DNA of 64,000 nt. It comes from UBA12481 sp012523435 (GTDB taxonomy: Bacteria > Bacteroidota > Bacteroidia > Bacteroidales > UBA12481). The stretch's first letter is position 1. Every line of letters begins with the position of its first letter. The stretch spans positions 186,001 through 250,000 of the forward strand of contig JAQUCP010000001.1 in assembly GCA_028686135.1 (NCBI GenBank), read 5' to 3'. A model generated the notes under the pieces. The model did not search any database, had not been told where the DNA came from, and saw only the letters and a program-made list of their open reading frames with translations. Shown piece by piece: positions 1 through 8,198 of this stretch. The translations under genes were made by a program, and so were the position numbers.

Positions 1-1200
1 CGTTCTTTCACTGATTCCCAATTCCTGAGCTGCCAGCTTTCGTTTGCCTAAATGCTTCTGCAGAGCTTTACGGATCAGCTCGACCTCTTTATCTTGGATT
101 GAGAGCGACTCCTCAATGATCTCCTCGGTATCTTCTATCTGGGCATCATCAATATGTTTCACGTGTGTCTGAGGGGATGGTGACATACTCGGTTCAGGCC
201 GGGATTGTCTCTCCTCAAATAATCTTGAATACAGTGATGGTTCTTCCTTTTCGATTACGGGATGTAAGTCGCCTTGGCTCATCAGCTCGTTAACCAGCTT
301 TTTCAAGTCGTTCACATCGCGTTTCATGTCAAACAGGATTTGATAAAGGATCTCCCTCTCATTCCGGAAGGATGGTTCTTCGTTTCCTTTTGGGTAGAGA
401 ACCGGCAGGCTTGTCCGGTTTCCATCAGGCAGATACTGTTGGAGACGTGCAGCTGTCACCAGACGATTCTGTTCAATGATGGACATCTGCTCCGAGATAT
501 TTTTCAGTTGTCTGATATTGCCTGGCCAAGGGTAGTTTTCCAATAGAGCCTGAGCCTCCTCATCCAAGCGAATTACCGGCATCAGATACTTTTCGGCGAA
601 ATCAAGTGCAAACTTCCTAAATAGCAAGTGTATATCCTCCTTCCGGTTTCGTAACGGAACGACATAAATCGGCACCGTATTAAGTCGGTAATACAGATCT
701 TCGCGGAATCGGCCCTCAGCGACAGCCTTGTCGATGTTCACATTCGTTGCCGCTACCAAGCGCGTGTTGGTTTTCTGCGCTTTGGAGGATCCTACACGAA
801 TGAATTCGCCAGTCTCCAGAACCCTTAGGAGCCTGACTTGTGTTGAAAGCGGCAACTCTCCAATCTCATCAAGAAAGATGGTTCCTCCGTTGGCCTCCTC
901 AAAGTACCCTTTCCGGGCTTCATGGGCTCCGGTAAAAGCGCCCTTTTCATGGCCAAACAGCTCGGAATCGATGGTTCCCTCCGGAATAGCGCCACAGTTA
1001 ACGGCAATAAAAGGACCATGTTTTCTCGAACTGTACTGGTGAATAATCTGAGGAAAGTGCTCTTTCCCGGTTCCACTCTCCCCAGTAATCAGTACCGATA
1101 GATCAGTGGGAGCCACCTGAACAGCTACCTCTATCGCCCGGTGCAGATAGGGCGAGTTACCAATAATCTCAAATCGCTGCTTGATCTTCTGTATGTCCAT
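1..1200 (-). CDS. Sigma-54-dependent transcriptional activator, C-terminus cut by window edge
   Basis: An open frame runs from an ATG at 1200 off the left edge: 400 codons with no stop, so the very C-terminus is missing. It begins almost directly with a sigma-54 AAA+ domain: Walker A GESGTGKE at residues 40-47, the sigma-54 contact loop GAFTGA at 87-92, and Walker B around GGTIFLDEIG at 105-114. The last visible residues (about 370-400, KRKLAAQELGISERT) look like the start of a Fis-type helix-turn-helix. No receiver, GAF or PAS domain precedes the ATPase, so signal input probably comes from the 280-370 linker or a partner protein. By family it would hydrolyse ATP to remodel RNA polymerase-sigma-54 at -24/-12 promoters. 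It is divergent from kdsB. The target genes cannot be told from the window. Confidence 0.92.
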   Translation of the reverse strand, partial: MDIQKIKQRFEIIGNSPYLHRAIEVAVQVAPTDLSVLITGESGTGKEHFPQIIHQYSSRKHGPFIAVNCGAIPEGTIDSELFGHEKGAFTGAHEARKGYFEEANGGTIFLDEIGELPLSTQVRLLRVLETGEFIRVGSSKAQKTNTRLVAATNVNIDKAVAEGRFREDLYYRLNTVPIYVVPLRNRKEDIHLLFRKFALDFAEKYLMPVIRLDEEAQALLENYPWPGNIRQLKNISEQMSIIEQNRLVTAARLQQYLPDGNRTSLPVLYPKGNEEPSFRNEREILYQILFDMKRDVNDLKKLVNELMSQGDLHPVIEKEEPSLYSRLFEERQSRPEPSMSPSPQTHVKHIDDAQIEDTEEIIEESLSIQDKEVELIRKALQKHLGKRKLAAQELGISERT

Positions 1201-1280
1201 GCCAAATAATCAGGTAATGAGCACAATGTTGCTATCAAGACAATTCTCATTCAAAACCAGTAAATTTACAACTTTCCGCG

Positions 1281-1288
1281 TAATTTTG
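1281..1288 (+). promoter_or_regulatory. Predicted -7 box of kdsB promoter
   Basis: TAATTTTG matches the Bacteroidota -7 consensus TAnnTTTG exactly and ends 20 bases before the kdsB ATG. No clear TTTG is seen at the -33 position, so the promoter is predicted from one element only. Confidence 0.5.
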
Positions 1289-1308
1289 ACCCATCCTGAG
1301 AATTCGCT

Positions 1309-2085
1309 ATGATCACAAATATCCAGCAAAGCAGGTCTCTTCCAGTTCTGGCTGTTATCCCAGCCCGATGGGGTTCGTCCAGGTATCCGGGGAAACCCTT
1401 GGCCAGAATTAAGGGCATCCCAATGGTGATCATGGTGTATCAACGGGTGATCAAACATATTTCTGATGTGGTGATTGCCACTGATGATGAACGGATCGCC
1501 GAAGCCGCCTATCACTATGGTGCAGCTGTAATCATGACCGATGCTCATCACGCGACAGGCACCAGCCGTTGTGCAGAAGCAGCTCGTCTATTTGCTACCG
1601 AAAGAGAAACCCGGTTCGATTCAGTCATCAATATCCAGGGAGATGAACCTCTCATCGACCAGAAAGACTTGGAAACCCTGATCTTGTTGATCAACCAATC
1701 CGATGTTGAGATCGCTACATTGGTCAAACCAGAATCCAATCCGGAGGTGGTGAATAATAGCAATCGGGTTAAGGTGGTGATGGACAATAACAACAATGCA
1801 CTCTATTTCAGCCGATTACCCATTCCTTTTGTCAGGAAGCCTCTGCCGGAGAATTTCCAACCCATCTTTTATACTCACCGGGGGATTTACGCTTTTAAGG
1901 CGGATATTCTTAACAAGATTACCACACTGCCCGAAAGCCCGGCTGCCCGAGCCGAGTCATTGGAACAGCTAACCTGGATGGAGCATGGGTACCGGATTCG
2001 GTGCGGGATGAGTGATTCGGATGGTTTTGGGATAGACACCCCCAACGACTTAGAGGAGTTAATCCACTCAGGATTGCTCGGGTAA
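1309..2085 (+). CDS. kdsB: 3-deoxy-manno-octulosonate cytidylyltransferase (CMP-Kdo synthetase)
   Basis: The protein (258 aa, normal for KdsB) activates Kdo with CTP to CMP-Kdo, the donor for attaching Kdo to lipid A. It shows the nucleotidyltransferase N-terminal motif PARWGSSRYPGKPLA (residues 18-32), VIATDDERI (55-63), HATGTSRCAEA (81-91) and the metal-binding region NIQGDEP (108-114). The first ATG at 1309 is used; the next Met is only at residue 39, inside the conserved domain. The enzyme is cytosolic. The gene stands alone on the plus strand, 108 bases from the divergent sigma-54 regulator, and its last 18 bases overlap the end of the convergent GSCFA gene. Lipid A acyltransferase genes lie at 10.8-14.1 kb. 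Confidence 0.96.
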   Translation: MITNIQQSRSLPVLAVIPARWGSSRYPGKPLARIKGIPMVIMVYQRVIKHISDVVIATDDERIAEAAYHYGAAVIMTDAHHATGTSRCAEAARLFATERETRFDSVINIQGDEPLIDQKDLETLILLINQSDVEIATLVKPESNPEVVNNSNRVKVVMDNNNNALYFSRLPIPFVRKPLPENFQPIFYTHRGIYAFKADILNKITTLPESPAARAESLEQLTWMEHGYRIRCGMSDSDGFGIDTPNDLEELIHSGLLG

Positions 2086-3084
2086 CACCCCCGAGTTGAA
2101 GTGGTGCTCCTCTGCAGAGAAATCAAGAAACGGATAGCGATTGGAAAGTTCCCGAACTTTTTTCAGGTATTGGTCAAGAAAGAGCTGATGAGCAGGTGTC
2201 ATAAAACCTTTTGATCGGTGCCCCATAGCTCGGCGGATCGTATCAATCTCCTGCATGATGACTCTTGATTTCCGGTCGATCGCGGCTTTTACAAACAGGT
2301 TCCACACGTACTCAACCCCTGCTGAGCCGGGATGAATCATATCATCCTCATAAAACCGATAATCCCGCAAATCATCCATAAAGATCTCATAAGAAGGGAA
2401 ATAGATAATTCTAGAATTGTGTTCAACGAGGTTTCGAGCAGCAAGAATCAGTGTAGATTTACTTACCTGGTTATCAAAATTACCAAGACTCAGATACCGG
2501 ACTGGACTGATATTCAACAGGATAGTCGTGGTTGGCTGGCGAACACAAAGCTTATCCAGTGCATCTCCAAGCTTCTGTGTAATCTCTTCGACACTTAGCA
2601 TTCTGGAGGTGAATTGCGTGGCAGGAATCTGGTGGCAATTAGAGAAAAGTTGATCGGTTTCGCGGTGAAAATATGCTCTGGCGGATCCCAGAGTCAGGAT
2701 CAGAAAATTTGCTGAACGGAGAAACCGAGCAGAATCCATCAGCCGGGCATTGATGCGATTCAAGCAAACAGTTTTATCGGGATGGCTGAATTTTCCGTGA
2801 TGATCAGGAGAGTGCCAGAGATCGAGGTGATGGATTAGGTCGGACTCAGAATAAGCGGCAGGATCCAGCAGGGCATTGATTTGGCTGGCAATGGAAAGCG
2901 GATTATAGACGATGCCAAAGGGATTAAGGTCAGTAGTTAATTTATAGTTAGCCAAGCGATCACCGATATGCTCGGTAAAGCAGGAACCAATCAGCATCAC
3001 TTGATCCTGATAGCTGATCTTGGGTTTCAAGGGTTCCGGAGTAATCTCGGTACGGAAGAGATCATGTTGTTGCTTATCATCCAT
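2068..3084 (-). CDS. GSCFA domain protein
   Basis: The family-naming motif GSCF is at residues 33-36 (LIGSCFTEHIGDRL), followed by the usual NPFGIVYNP and a C-terminal DDMIHPGSAGVEYVW segment. GSCFA proteins resemble SGNH hydrolases: the Cys sits where SGNH enzymes place the nucleophilic Ser, and the DxxHP segment suggests a catalytic Asp-His pair. That parallel is inference; the substrate is unknown. Length is 338 aa with no signal peptide. It is the last gene of the suf-queG operon: its start overlaps the end of queG by 8 bases, and its 3' end overlaps kdsB by 18 bases, with no terminator between. Confidence 0.85.
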   Translation of the reverse strand: MDDKQQHDLFRTEITPEPLKPKISYQDQVMLIGSCFTEHIGDRLANYKLTTDLNPFGIVYNPLSIASQINALLDPAAYSESDLIHHLDLWHSPDHHGKFSHPDKTVCLNRINARLMDSARFLRSANFLILTLGSARAYFHRETDQLFSNCHQIPATQFTSRMLSVEEITQKLGDALDKLCVRQPTTTILLNISPVRYLSLGNFDNQVSKSTLILAARNLVEHNSRIIYFPSYEIFMDDLRDYRFYEDDMIHPGSAGVEYVWNLFVKAAIDRKSRVIMQEIDTIRRAMGHRSKGFMTPAHQLFLDQYLKKVRELSNRYPFLDFSAEEHHFNSGVLPEQS

Positions 3085-4027
3085 TTTGTTGATCCTCCTC
3101 AGTTTTAAAGATATGTTTCAGATTTCGCTTCAGGCGATTCAATCCGGTTCTTTTCAGCGGGGTACCTGTAAAGATCTCATCAAACCGCTCTGGTGTCATT
3201 GACAGAAATTCACTGGCTGACAAGTTTGTCCGATTGGCATTTGGCATAAACTCCGGGATGGTAGAAATCGGAGGGTGACTATTCCACGGGCACACTTCCT
3301 GGCAGATGTCACAGCCAAAGATCCAATCGTTCCATGGTCTGGTTTCGGTATCAAAATCTGATTTATGCTCGATAGTCAGGTAAGAAATACAGCGGGTTGC
3401 TCTAAGTGGTCCATTTTTCTGTAAGGCTCCTGTTGGGCAGGCATCCACGCATCGTGTGCAGGTTCCGCAGCGATTTGGCATGGGGGGCAGATCACTTTCC
3501 AGTTCAATATCGACAATTAGTTCGGCCAGGAATACCCAGGATCCAAAGCGGGGGGTGATTAGGCAACCGTTTCTGCCGATCCAGCCAAGACAGGCCCTTT
3601 CAGCCCAGGCTTTCTCCAAGATCGGAGCAGAATCCGTAAAGAATCTACCCTTTACTGGGCCATAAGCTTCTTGGATGTGGTGGAGTAAATCCAGTCCTCT
3701 TTTTCGCAGAACATCATGATAATCATCGCCAAGGGCATAGCGGCTGATCCGCGGAGTGCCGGGATTGTGTTGGGGCAGGTTCTGATAGTAGGGGGCTGTC
3801 AGCGAAATGATTGTTTTAGCTTCTTCCAAGAGCATTCGCGGATCTGTCCTAACATCTTGATTACGATGCATATAAGTCATCTCTCCAGCCTCTCCGCTTC
3901 TAAGCCAGGCAGTGAGATTAGTGGCTTGTTGGGGAAGAGTTTCAGCCGGGGAAAATCCGCAGGATGAAAAGCCCAGTTCGAGTGCTTTTTGTCGGATCCG
4001 AGCGGTTATAGAGTCTTGTGCAGGCAA
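3077..4027 (-). CDS. queG: Epoxyqueuosine reductase
   Basis: QueG performs the last step of queuosine synthesis, reducing epoxyqueuosine in tRNA with a cobalamin cofactor and two [4Fe-4S] clusters. The first cluster motif is CGTCTRCVDACP (Cys 187, 190, 193, 197); the second is CDICQEVCPWN (Cys 239, 242, 246, with Cys 213 nearby). TDSAPILEKAWAERA (131-145) carries the conserved Asp near the active site. At 316 aa it lacks the C-terminal HEAT extension of longer homologues. The only plausible start is TTG at 4027, directly after the TAA of the MIP18 gene; the next in-frame ATG is at residue 50. It lies inside the suf operon, so a two-cluster enzyme is co-transcribed with its cluster-making machinery. 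Confidence 0.95.
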   Translation of the reverse strand: MPAQDSITARIRQKALELGFSSCGFSPAETLPQQATNLTAWLRSGEAGEMTYMHRNQDVRTDPRMLLEEAKTIISLTAPYYQNLPQHNPGTPRISRYALGDDYHDVLRKRGLDLLHHIQEAYGPVKGRFFTDSAPILEKAWAERACLGWIGRNGCLITPRFGSWVFLAELIVDIELESDLPPMPNRCGTCTRCVDACPTGALQKNGPLRATRCISYLTIEHKSDFDTETRPWNDWIFGCDICQEVCPWNSHPPISTIPEFMPNANRTNLSASEFLSMTPERFDEIFTGTPLKRTGLNRLKRNLKHIFKTEEDQQNG

Positions 4028-4333
4028 TTACAATAAACCAAGCTCCAGCTTGGCCTCGTCAGTCATCATGTCGCGGTTCCAGGGGGGATCAAAAGTCAGT
4101 TTGACATCTACTTTAGAAACACCAGTCACCATCCCAACATTCTCGTACACGTCGCGGATCAGGTCGTCAGCCATCGGGCAAGCAGGGGAAGTTAATGTCA
4201 TGAGGATTTTCACCAGTCCATCTTTTTCAACATTAACCTCATAAACCAAGCCCAGATCATAGATATTAACCGGAATTTCAGGGTCATATACATTTCTGAG
4301 GGCTCTGACAATCTGGATTTCTACTTGTGCCAT
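4028..4333 (-). CDS. MIP18/DUF59 family Fe-S assembly protein (SUF-associated)
   Basis: A 101-aa protein of the MIP18 (DUF59) family, with the DPEIPVNIYDLGLVYEV segment at about residues 17-33 and the conserved cysteine in LTSPACPMAD (around 52). SUF-linked members are thought to help mature or target Fe-S clusters. They are close to the longer SufT, but this short form is the stand-alone type, so I give no symbol. It sits two bases after sufE and is followed without spacing by queG, so translation is probably coupled. The protein is cytosolic. Confidence 0.88.
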   Translation of the reverse strand: MAQVEIQIVRALRNVYDPEIPVNIYDLGLVYEVNVEKDGLVKILMTLTSPACPMADDLIRDVYENVGMVTGVSKVDVKLTFDPPWNRDMMTDEAKLELGLL

Positions 4334-4335
4334 TG

Positions 4336-4758
4336 TTACTTGTTTTTAAGGTTCCAGGCCATTGCAAAGTATTTGATCTGCTTGATCATAGAGGCCAGCC
4401 CATTTGAGCGTGTTGGAGAGAGATGTTCTTTCAGGCCGATTTTTTCGATAAAGCTCAGATCGGCGTTGATGATCTCCTCCGGTGTATGCCCGGTAAAAAC
4501 CCGGATCATTAGTGCTGCCAATCCTTTTGTGATGATGGCATCAGAATCGGCCGTATAGAATATTTTCCCATCCTTCAGATCGGCATTAATCCATACGCGT
4601 GATTGGCAGCCGCGGATGAGGTAGTTGTCGTTTCGCAGTGCCGGGTCGATCAGTGGAAGCTCCTTCCCCATTTCGATCAGATAGTTATACTTGTCCATCC
4701 ACTCTTCCAAGGCAGAGAAATCCTCAACGATCTTTTGTGTTATTTCACTGATAGTCAT
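4336..4758 (-). CDS. sufE: Sulfur acceptor protein SufE
   Basis: SufE takes persulfide sulfur from SufS and passes it to the SufBCD scaffold. The acceptor cysteine is Cys51 in the motif RGCQSRVW (49-56), as in the family, and the 140-aa length is typical. The gene follows sufS by 11 bases and precedes the MIP18 gene by 2 bases, within the suf operon. Confidence 0.95.
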   Translation of the reverse strand: MTISEITQKIVEDFSALEEWMDKYNYLIEMGKELPLIDPALRNDNYLIRGCQSRVWINADLKDGKIFYTADSDAIITKGLAALMIRVFTGHTPEEIINADLSFIEKIGLKEHLSPTRSNGLASMIKQIKYFAMAWNLKNK

Positions 4759-4769
4759 TTGGTTAAGGA

Positions 4770-5993
4770 TTAAGACAACATTGTATTAACCACGTCAAGG
4801 GCTTCAACCAATCGATCGATCTCTTCGGTGGTATTATAAAAGCAGAGGGAAGCTCTCACGGTACCATCGACACCGAGGCGGTCCATGAGAGGCATAGCGC
4901 AATGGGTACCGGTTCGCACGGCGATTCCCAATTTGTCGATGATCACCCCGGTATCGTAGGGATGGATCTGATTGAGTATAAAAGAGAAAACTGGAGCCTT
5001 GTGCCCTGTAGGCCCGAAGAGTTTGAGGCCATCAATCTGTTGCAGTGCGTTACTGGCGTAGGTAACGATATGCTTCTCATAGGATTCGATCTCTTTGATA
5101 GAAATAGACTTTAAGTATTCCAGCGCTGCAGCCAGTCCGATGATTCCGATAAAATTAGTAGTTCCGGCTTCGAATTTCAGTGGCAGTTCATTGTAGGTAG
5201 TTTTCTCAAAGGTGACTCGGTCGATCATATCACCACCGCCCTGCCACGGAGGCAAAGTTTCGAGCCATTTTTCTTTGCCGTAGAGCACACCTGTGCCTGT
5301 TGGTCCGTAAACCTTATGTCCGGAAAAGGCATAGAAGTCGCAGTCGATTTTCTGAACATCGACCGGACCGTGTTGGATAGCCTGGGCACCGTCAATCAGT
5401 ACCGGGACTCCGTTACTATGGCTTATTTTGACGATCTCTTCAACCGGGTTAATTGTTCCCAGCACGTTGGAGACATGGGTAACTGCCACGATGCGGGTTC
5501 GTTTATTGAACAGTTGAGCGAACGCTTCCAGGTCGAGTTCTCCTTGATCGCTAATAGGTATCACCTTGATTGAGGCTCCTTTACGTTCGCACATCATTTG
5601 CCAGGGGACGATATTGGAATGGTGTTCGAGTGTTGAGAGAATCACCTCATCGCCTGGATGGATATAGGTCTCTCCGAAAGAGAAAGCCACCAGGTTAATG
5701 GAAGCAGTTGCACCGGAGGTGAAGATAATTTCGGAAGGTTTTGTAGCGTTAAGAAAGCGTTGGGTTGTAACTCTTGCCTCCTCGTATGATGCTGTAATCG
5801 TATCGCTTAGGAAATTAACAGAACGATGGATGGAGGCATTATGTTCACGGTGGAATTGGTTGATCACTTCAATCACTTGGACTGGCTTCTGGGTAGTAGC
5901 GCCATTATCGAAATAAATCAAGGGTTTACCGTAAACTTCCCGGCTTAAAACCGGAAAATCCTCTCGAATCTTACCTACCGGGAACTCACTCAT
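4770..5993 (-). CDS. sufS: Cysteine desulfurase SufS
   Basis: This is a PLP-dependent group II cysteine desulfurase of 407 aa that releases sulfur from L-cysteine as an enzyme-bound persulfide. The PLP lysine is in SGHKVYGPTGTG and the catalytic cysteine is Cys365 in RTGTHCAMP, where many SufS proteins have RTGHHCAQP. THVSNVLGTINPVEEI and LIDGAQAIQHGPVDVQ are the usual cofactor-pocket segments. It lies 9 bases after sufD and 11 bases before sufE, the partner that collects its sulfur. The protein is cytosolic. Confidence 0.96.
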   Translation of the reverse strand: MSEFPVGKIREDFPVLSREVYGKPLIYFDNGATTQKPVQVIEVINQFHREHNASIHRSVNFLSDTITASYEEARVTTQRFLNATKPSEIIFTSGATASINLVAFSFGETYIHPGDEVILSTLEHHSNIVPWQMMCERKGASIKVIPISDQGELDLEAFAQLFNKRTRIVAVTHVSNVLGTINPVEEIVKISHSNGVPVLIDGAQAIQHGPVDVQKIDCDFYAFSGHKVYGPTGTGVLYGKEKWLETLPPWQGGGDMIDRVTFEKTTYNELPLKFEAGTTNFIGIIGLAAALEYLKSISIKEIESYEKHIVTYASNALQQIDGLKLFGPTGHKAPVFSFILNQIHPYDTGVIIDKLGIAVRTGTHCAMPLMDRLGVDGTVRASLCFYNTTEEIDRLVEALDVVNTMLS

Positions 5994-6002
5994 GGTATTG
6001 AA

Positions 6003-7370
6003 TCATTGACAATGAAGGGGGCAGTTGTTACAGCGCGACAGCTCACCCCGGAGGCGTTTATCTACCAGATCTGAAAGGCGTTCGCGGAGGGGTTCGGCCT
6101 CTACCTTTTTTATTATCTCATAGCCAAACGCTGACATAAGCAGCAAGCGGGCCTCACGGCGGGAAATTCCTCTGGATTGCAAATAAAAAATAGCTTGTTC
6201 ATCCAGCTGGCCAACCGTGGCACCGTGGCTGCATTTCACATCATCCGCATAAATTTCAAGCTGAGGCTTGGCATTCATGCGGGCGTCATCAGTCATCAGG
6301 ATGCTGTTATTAGCCTGATAAGCGATGGTCTTTTGGGCTCCCGGCCTCACCAGTATTCTTCCGGTGAACGCTCCGGTTGCCTCTTCGTCGAGTATCGATT
6401 TAAAATTCTGATTGCTTAAGCAATTTGGAGCAGCATGATCGATAAATATATAATTATCAATATGTTGCTTCTGATCAGACAGTGAAAGGCCCAAGGTTTG
6501 ATTTTCCGCCCCGGGGCCGTTTAAGCGGGCATACACATTATTTCGGATCACGCCACCATGAAGGGTGGTGGTATTAAAGGTAACCCGGCTGTCCCGTTCC
6601 TGATGAAAAAATGTAGAAGCCAGCTGACTAGAGCGGTCGTGCTCATTCTGTAGCTTAATCAGATCGAGCGAGGCATTGGGTCCGACATAGACCTCTGTCA
6701 CTGAGTTAGTAAGAAACTGGTAGGGCGACAGGGAGTGGTCACAAATGACGACTCGTGCAAAAGCTCCCTCCTCGACGATGATCAGGTTTCGGTGTTGCAC
6801 GAACAGATCTTCGGGTGAAAGAAGGAGATTAACCACTTGAATAGATCTGTCTTGGTTGGTTCCTTTAGGCAGATAAACAAAAACCCCGTCTTGAGCAAAG
6901 GCCGTATTCAACGCAACCAAGCCGTCTTTGTGGTAATCAGCGTAGCTATTGTAGTGCTGGGTAACCAGATCGGGATATTGACGTGCTGCTTCTGCCAGGC
7001 TACCCATGATAATTCCACCGGGGAGATGGTCCAGTTTCGGGCGATTTTCATAGAACCAACCATTCACCAAGAGAGCCAGCTCCGTATCCAACTCTGGAAT
7101 ATCGCAGCGAAAAAGATCATCCACATCAAAGAGAATCTTTCTTGGCCCAATGTAACGATTGAATGAAGCCAGAAAACTGGCACTGACATCGGTATACTTA
7201 TATTTTTCAAGTGTACGATCCGGAATCCCCAATTCCCTAAACACTTCGATTGCTTCGGCCCTACATTTGTTAAGTACTGGGCTTGAGGCTGTTATCAGTT
7301 TATCCTGATTTTCTAAATACCAATCGGTCAACTGATTATTGATTCTATCGCTGGCTATTTTTTCTGCCAT
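6003..7370 (-). CDS. sufD: Fe-S cluster assembly protein SufD
   Basis: SufD (455 aa) forms the SufBC2D scaffold with SufB and the ATPase SufC. The C-terminal half carries the SUF core beta-helix signature, including SHGATVGQLDEQAIFYLQSRGISRREARLLLM, and the last residues contain a Cys-rich CNNCPLHC tail. The N-terminal 150 residues are helical and variable, as in other SufD proteins. It lies 6 bases after sufC and 9 bases before sufS. Confidence 0.95.
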   Translation of the reverse strand: MAEKIASDRINNQLTDWYLENQDKLITASSPVLNKCRAEAIEVFRELGIPDRTLEKYKYTDVSASFLASFNRYIGPRKILFDVDDLFRCDIPELDTELALLVNGWFYENRPKLDHLPGGIIMGSLAEAARQYPDLVTQHYNSYADYHKDGLVALNTAFAQDGVFVYLPKGTNQDRSIQVVNLLLSPEDLFVQHRNLIIVEEGAFARVVICDHSLSPYQFLTNSVTEVYVGPNASLDLIKLQNEHDRSSQLASTFFHQERDSRVTFNTTTLHGGVIRNNVYARLNGPGAENQTLGLSLSDQKQHIDNYIFIDHAAPNCLSNQNFKSILDEEATGAFTGRILVRPGAQKTIAYQANNSILMTDDARMNAKPQLEIYADDVKCSHGATVGQLDEQAIFYLQSRGISRREARLLLMSAFGYEIIKKVEAEPLRERLSDLVDKRLRGELSRCNNCPLHCQ

Positions 7371-7376
7371 ATTTTT

Positions 7377-8123
7377 TCAATTGGTTGCCCGAATCCAGTC
7401 ATAACCTTTCTCTTCCAGCTCATGGGCAAGGTCTTTATCTCCCGACCGAACGATTTTTCCATTAAAGAGGACATGCACAAAATCAGGCACGATGTAATCC
7501 AGAAGTCTCTGATAGTGAGTTATAACAATCACTGCATTATCCGGTCGTTTCAAGCGATTGACTCCGTTAGCCACCGTTTTCAATGCATCGATATCGAGAC
7601 CTGAGTCGGTTTCATCGAGAATGGCCAAAGTAGGATCGAGCATGGCCATTTGGAATATTTCGTTACGTTTCTTTTCGCCACCCGAAAAGCCTTCATTAAC
7701 CGACCGGTTAGTCAGGGCGGTATCGATTTCCACAAGTGCTTTTCTATCGCGCATCAATTTCAGGAAATCGGATGCACTCATTTCGGGCTGGCCCCGGTAC
7801 TTTCTGTGTTCGTTCACCGCAGTTCGCATGAAGTTGACCATGGATACGCCGGGGATTTCCACCGGGTACTGGAATCCCAGGAAGAGGCCTTCGCGGGCTC
7901 TGACCTCGGGCGCCATATCCAGAAGGTCTTTCCCGTTAAAGGTTACCGATCCCTGGGTAACCTCAAACAGATCCCGGCCAGCCAGCACGGCTGACAGGGT
8001 GCTTTTCCCCGATCCGTTAGGCCCCATGATGGCATGCACCTCCCCTGCATTGACTTCCAAGTTGATACCGGCAAGAATCTCCTTACCTTCAACGGTTGCT
8101 CGCAAATCTTTTATCACTAACAT
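7377..8123 (-). CDS. sufC: Fe-S cluster assembly ATPase SufC
   Basis: SufC is an ABC-type ATPase of 248 aa that drives conformational change in SufBC2D. Walker A is GPNGSGKST (residues 34-42), the ABC signature lies in NEGFSGGEKKRNE, and Walker B is LAILDETDSGLD. The long FQYPVEIPGVS Q-loop is characteristic of SufC. The ATG at 8123 is preceded by a 75-base gap to sufB that holds a GATA-type tandem repeat, the only sizeable gap in this operon. Confidence 0.97.
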   Translation of the reverse strand: MLVIKDLRATVEGKEILAGINLEVNAGEVHAIMGPNGSGKSTLSAVLAGRDLFEVTQGSVTFNGKDLLDMAPEVRAREGLFLGFQYPVEIPGVSMVNFMRTAVNEHRKYRGQPEMSASDFLKLMRDRKALVEIDTALTNRSVNEGFSGGEKKRNEIFQMAMLDPTLAILDETDSGLDIDALKTVANGVNRLKRPDNAVIVITHYQRLLDYIVPDFVHVLFNGKIVRSGDKDLAHELEEKGYDWIRATN

Positions 8124-8132
8124 TTGGCAATT

Positions 8133-8170
8133 CTATCTAACTATCTAACTATCTATCTATCTGACTATCT
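8133..8170. repeat. Imperfect tetranucleotide repeat between sufB and sufC
   Basis: On the plus strand the stretch reads as CTAT units alternating with CTAA, CTAT or CTGA (GATA/GATAGTTA-type on the coding strand). It covers about 38 of the 75 bases between sufB and sufC and ends about 10 bases upstream of the sufC ATG. Such a tract may change copy number by slippage and so alter the leader of sufC; this is inference. Confidence 0.8.
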
Positions 8171-8198
8171 GAATGTCATTTATTTTAACTATCGCCCA

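Noticed and set aside
7558..8148. Open frame antisense to sufC
   Set aside because: It mirrors the ABC ATPase motifs on the other strand and has no promoter or domain of its own.
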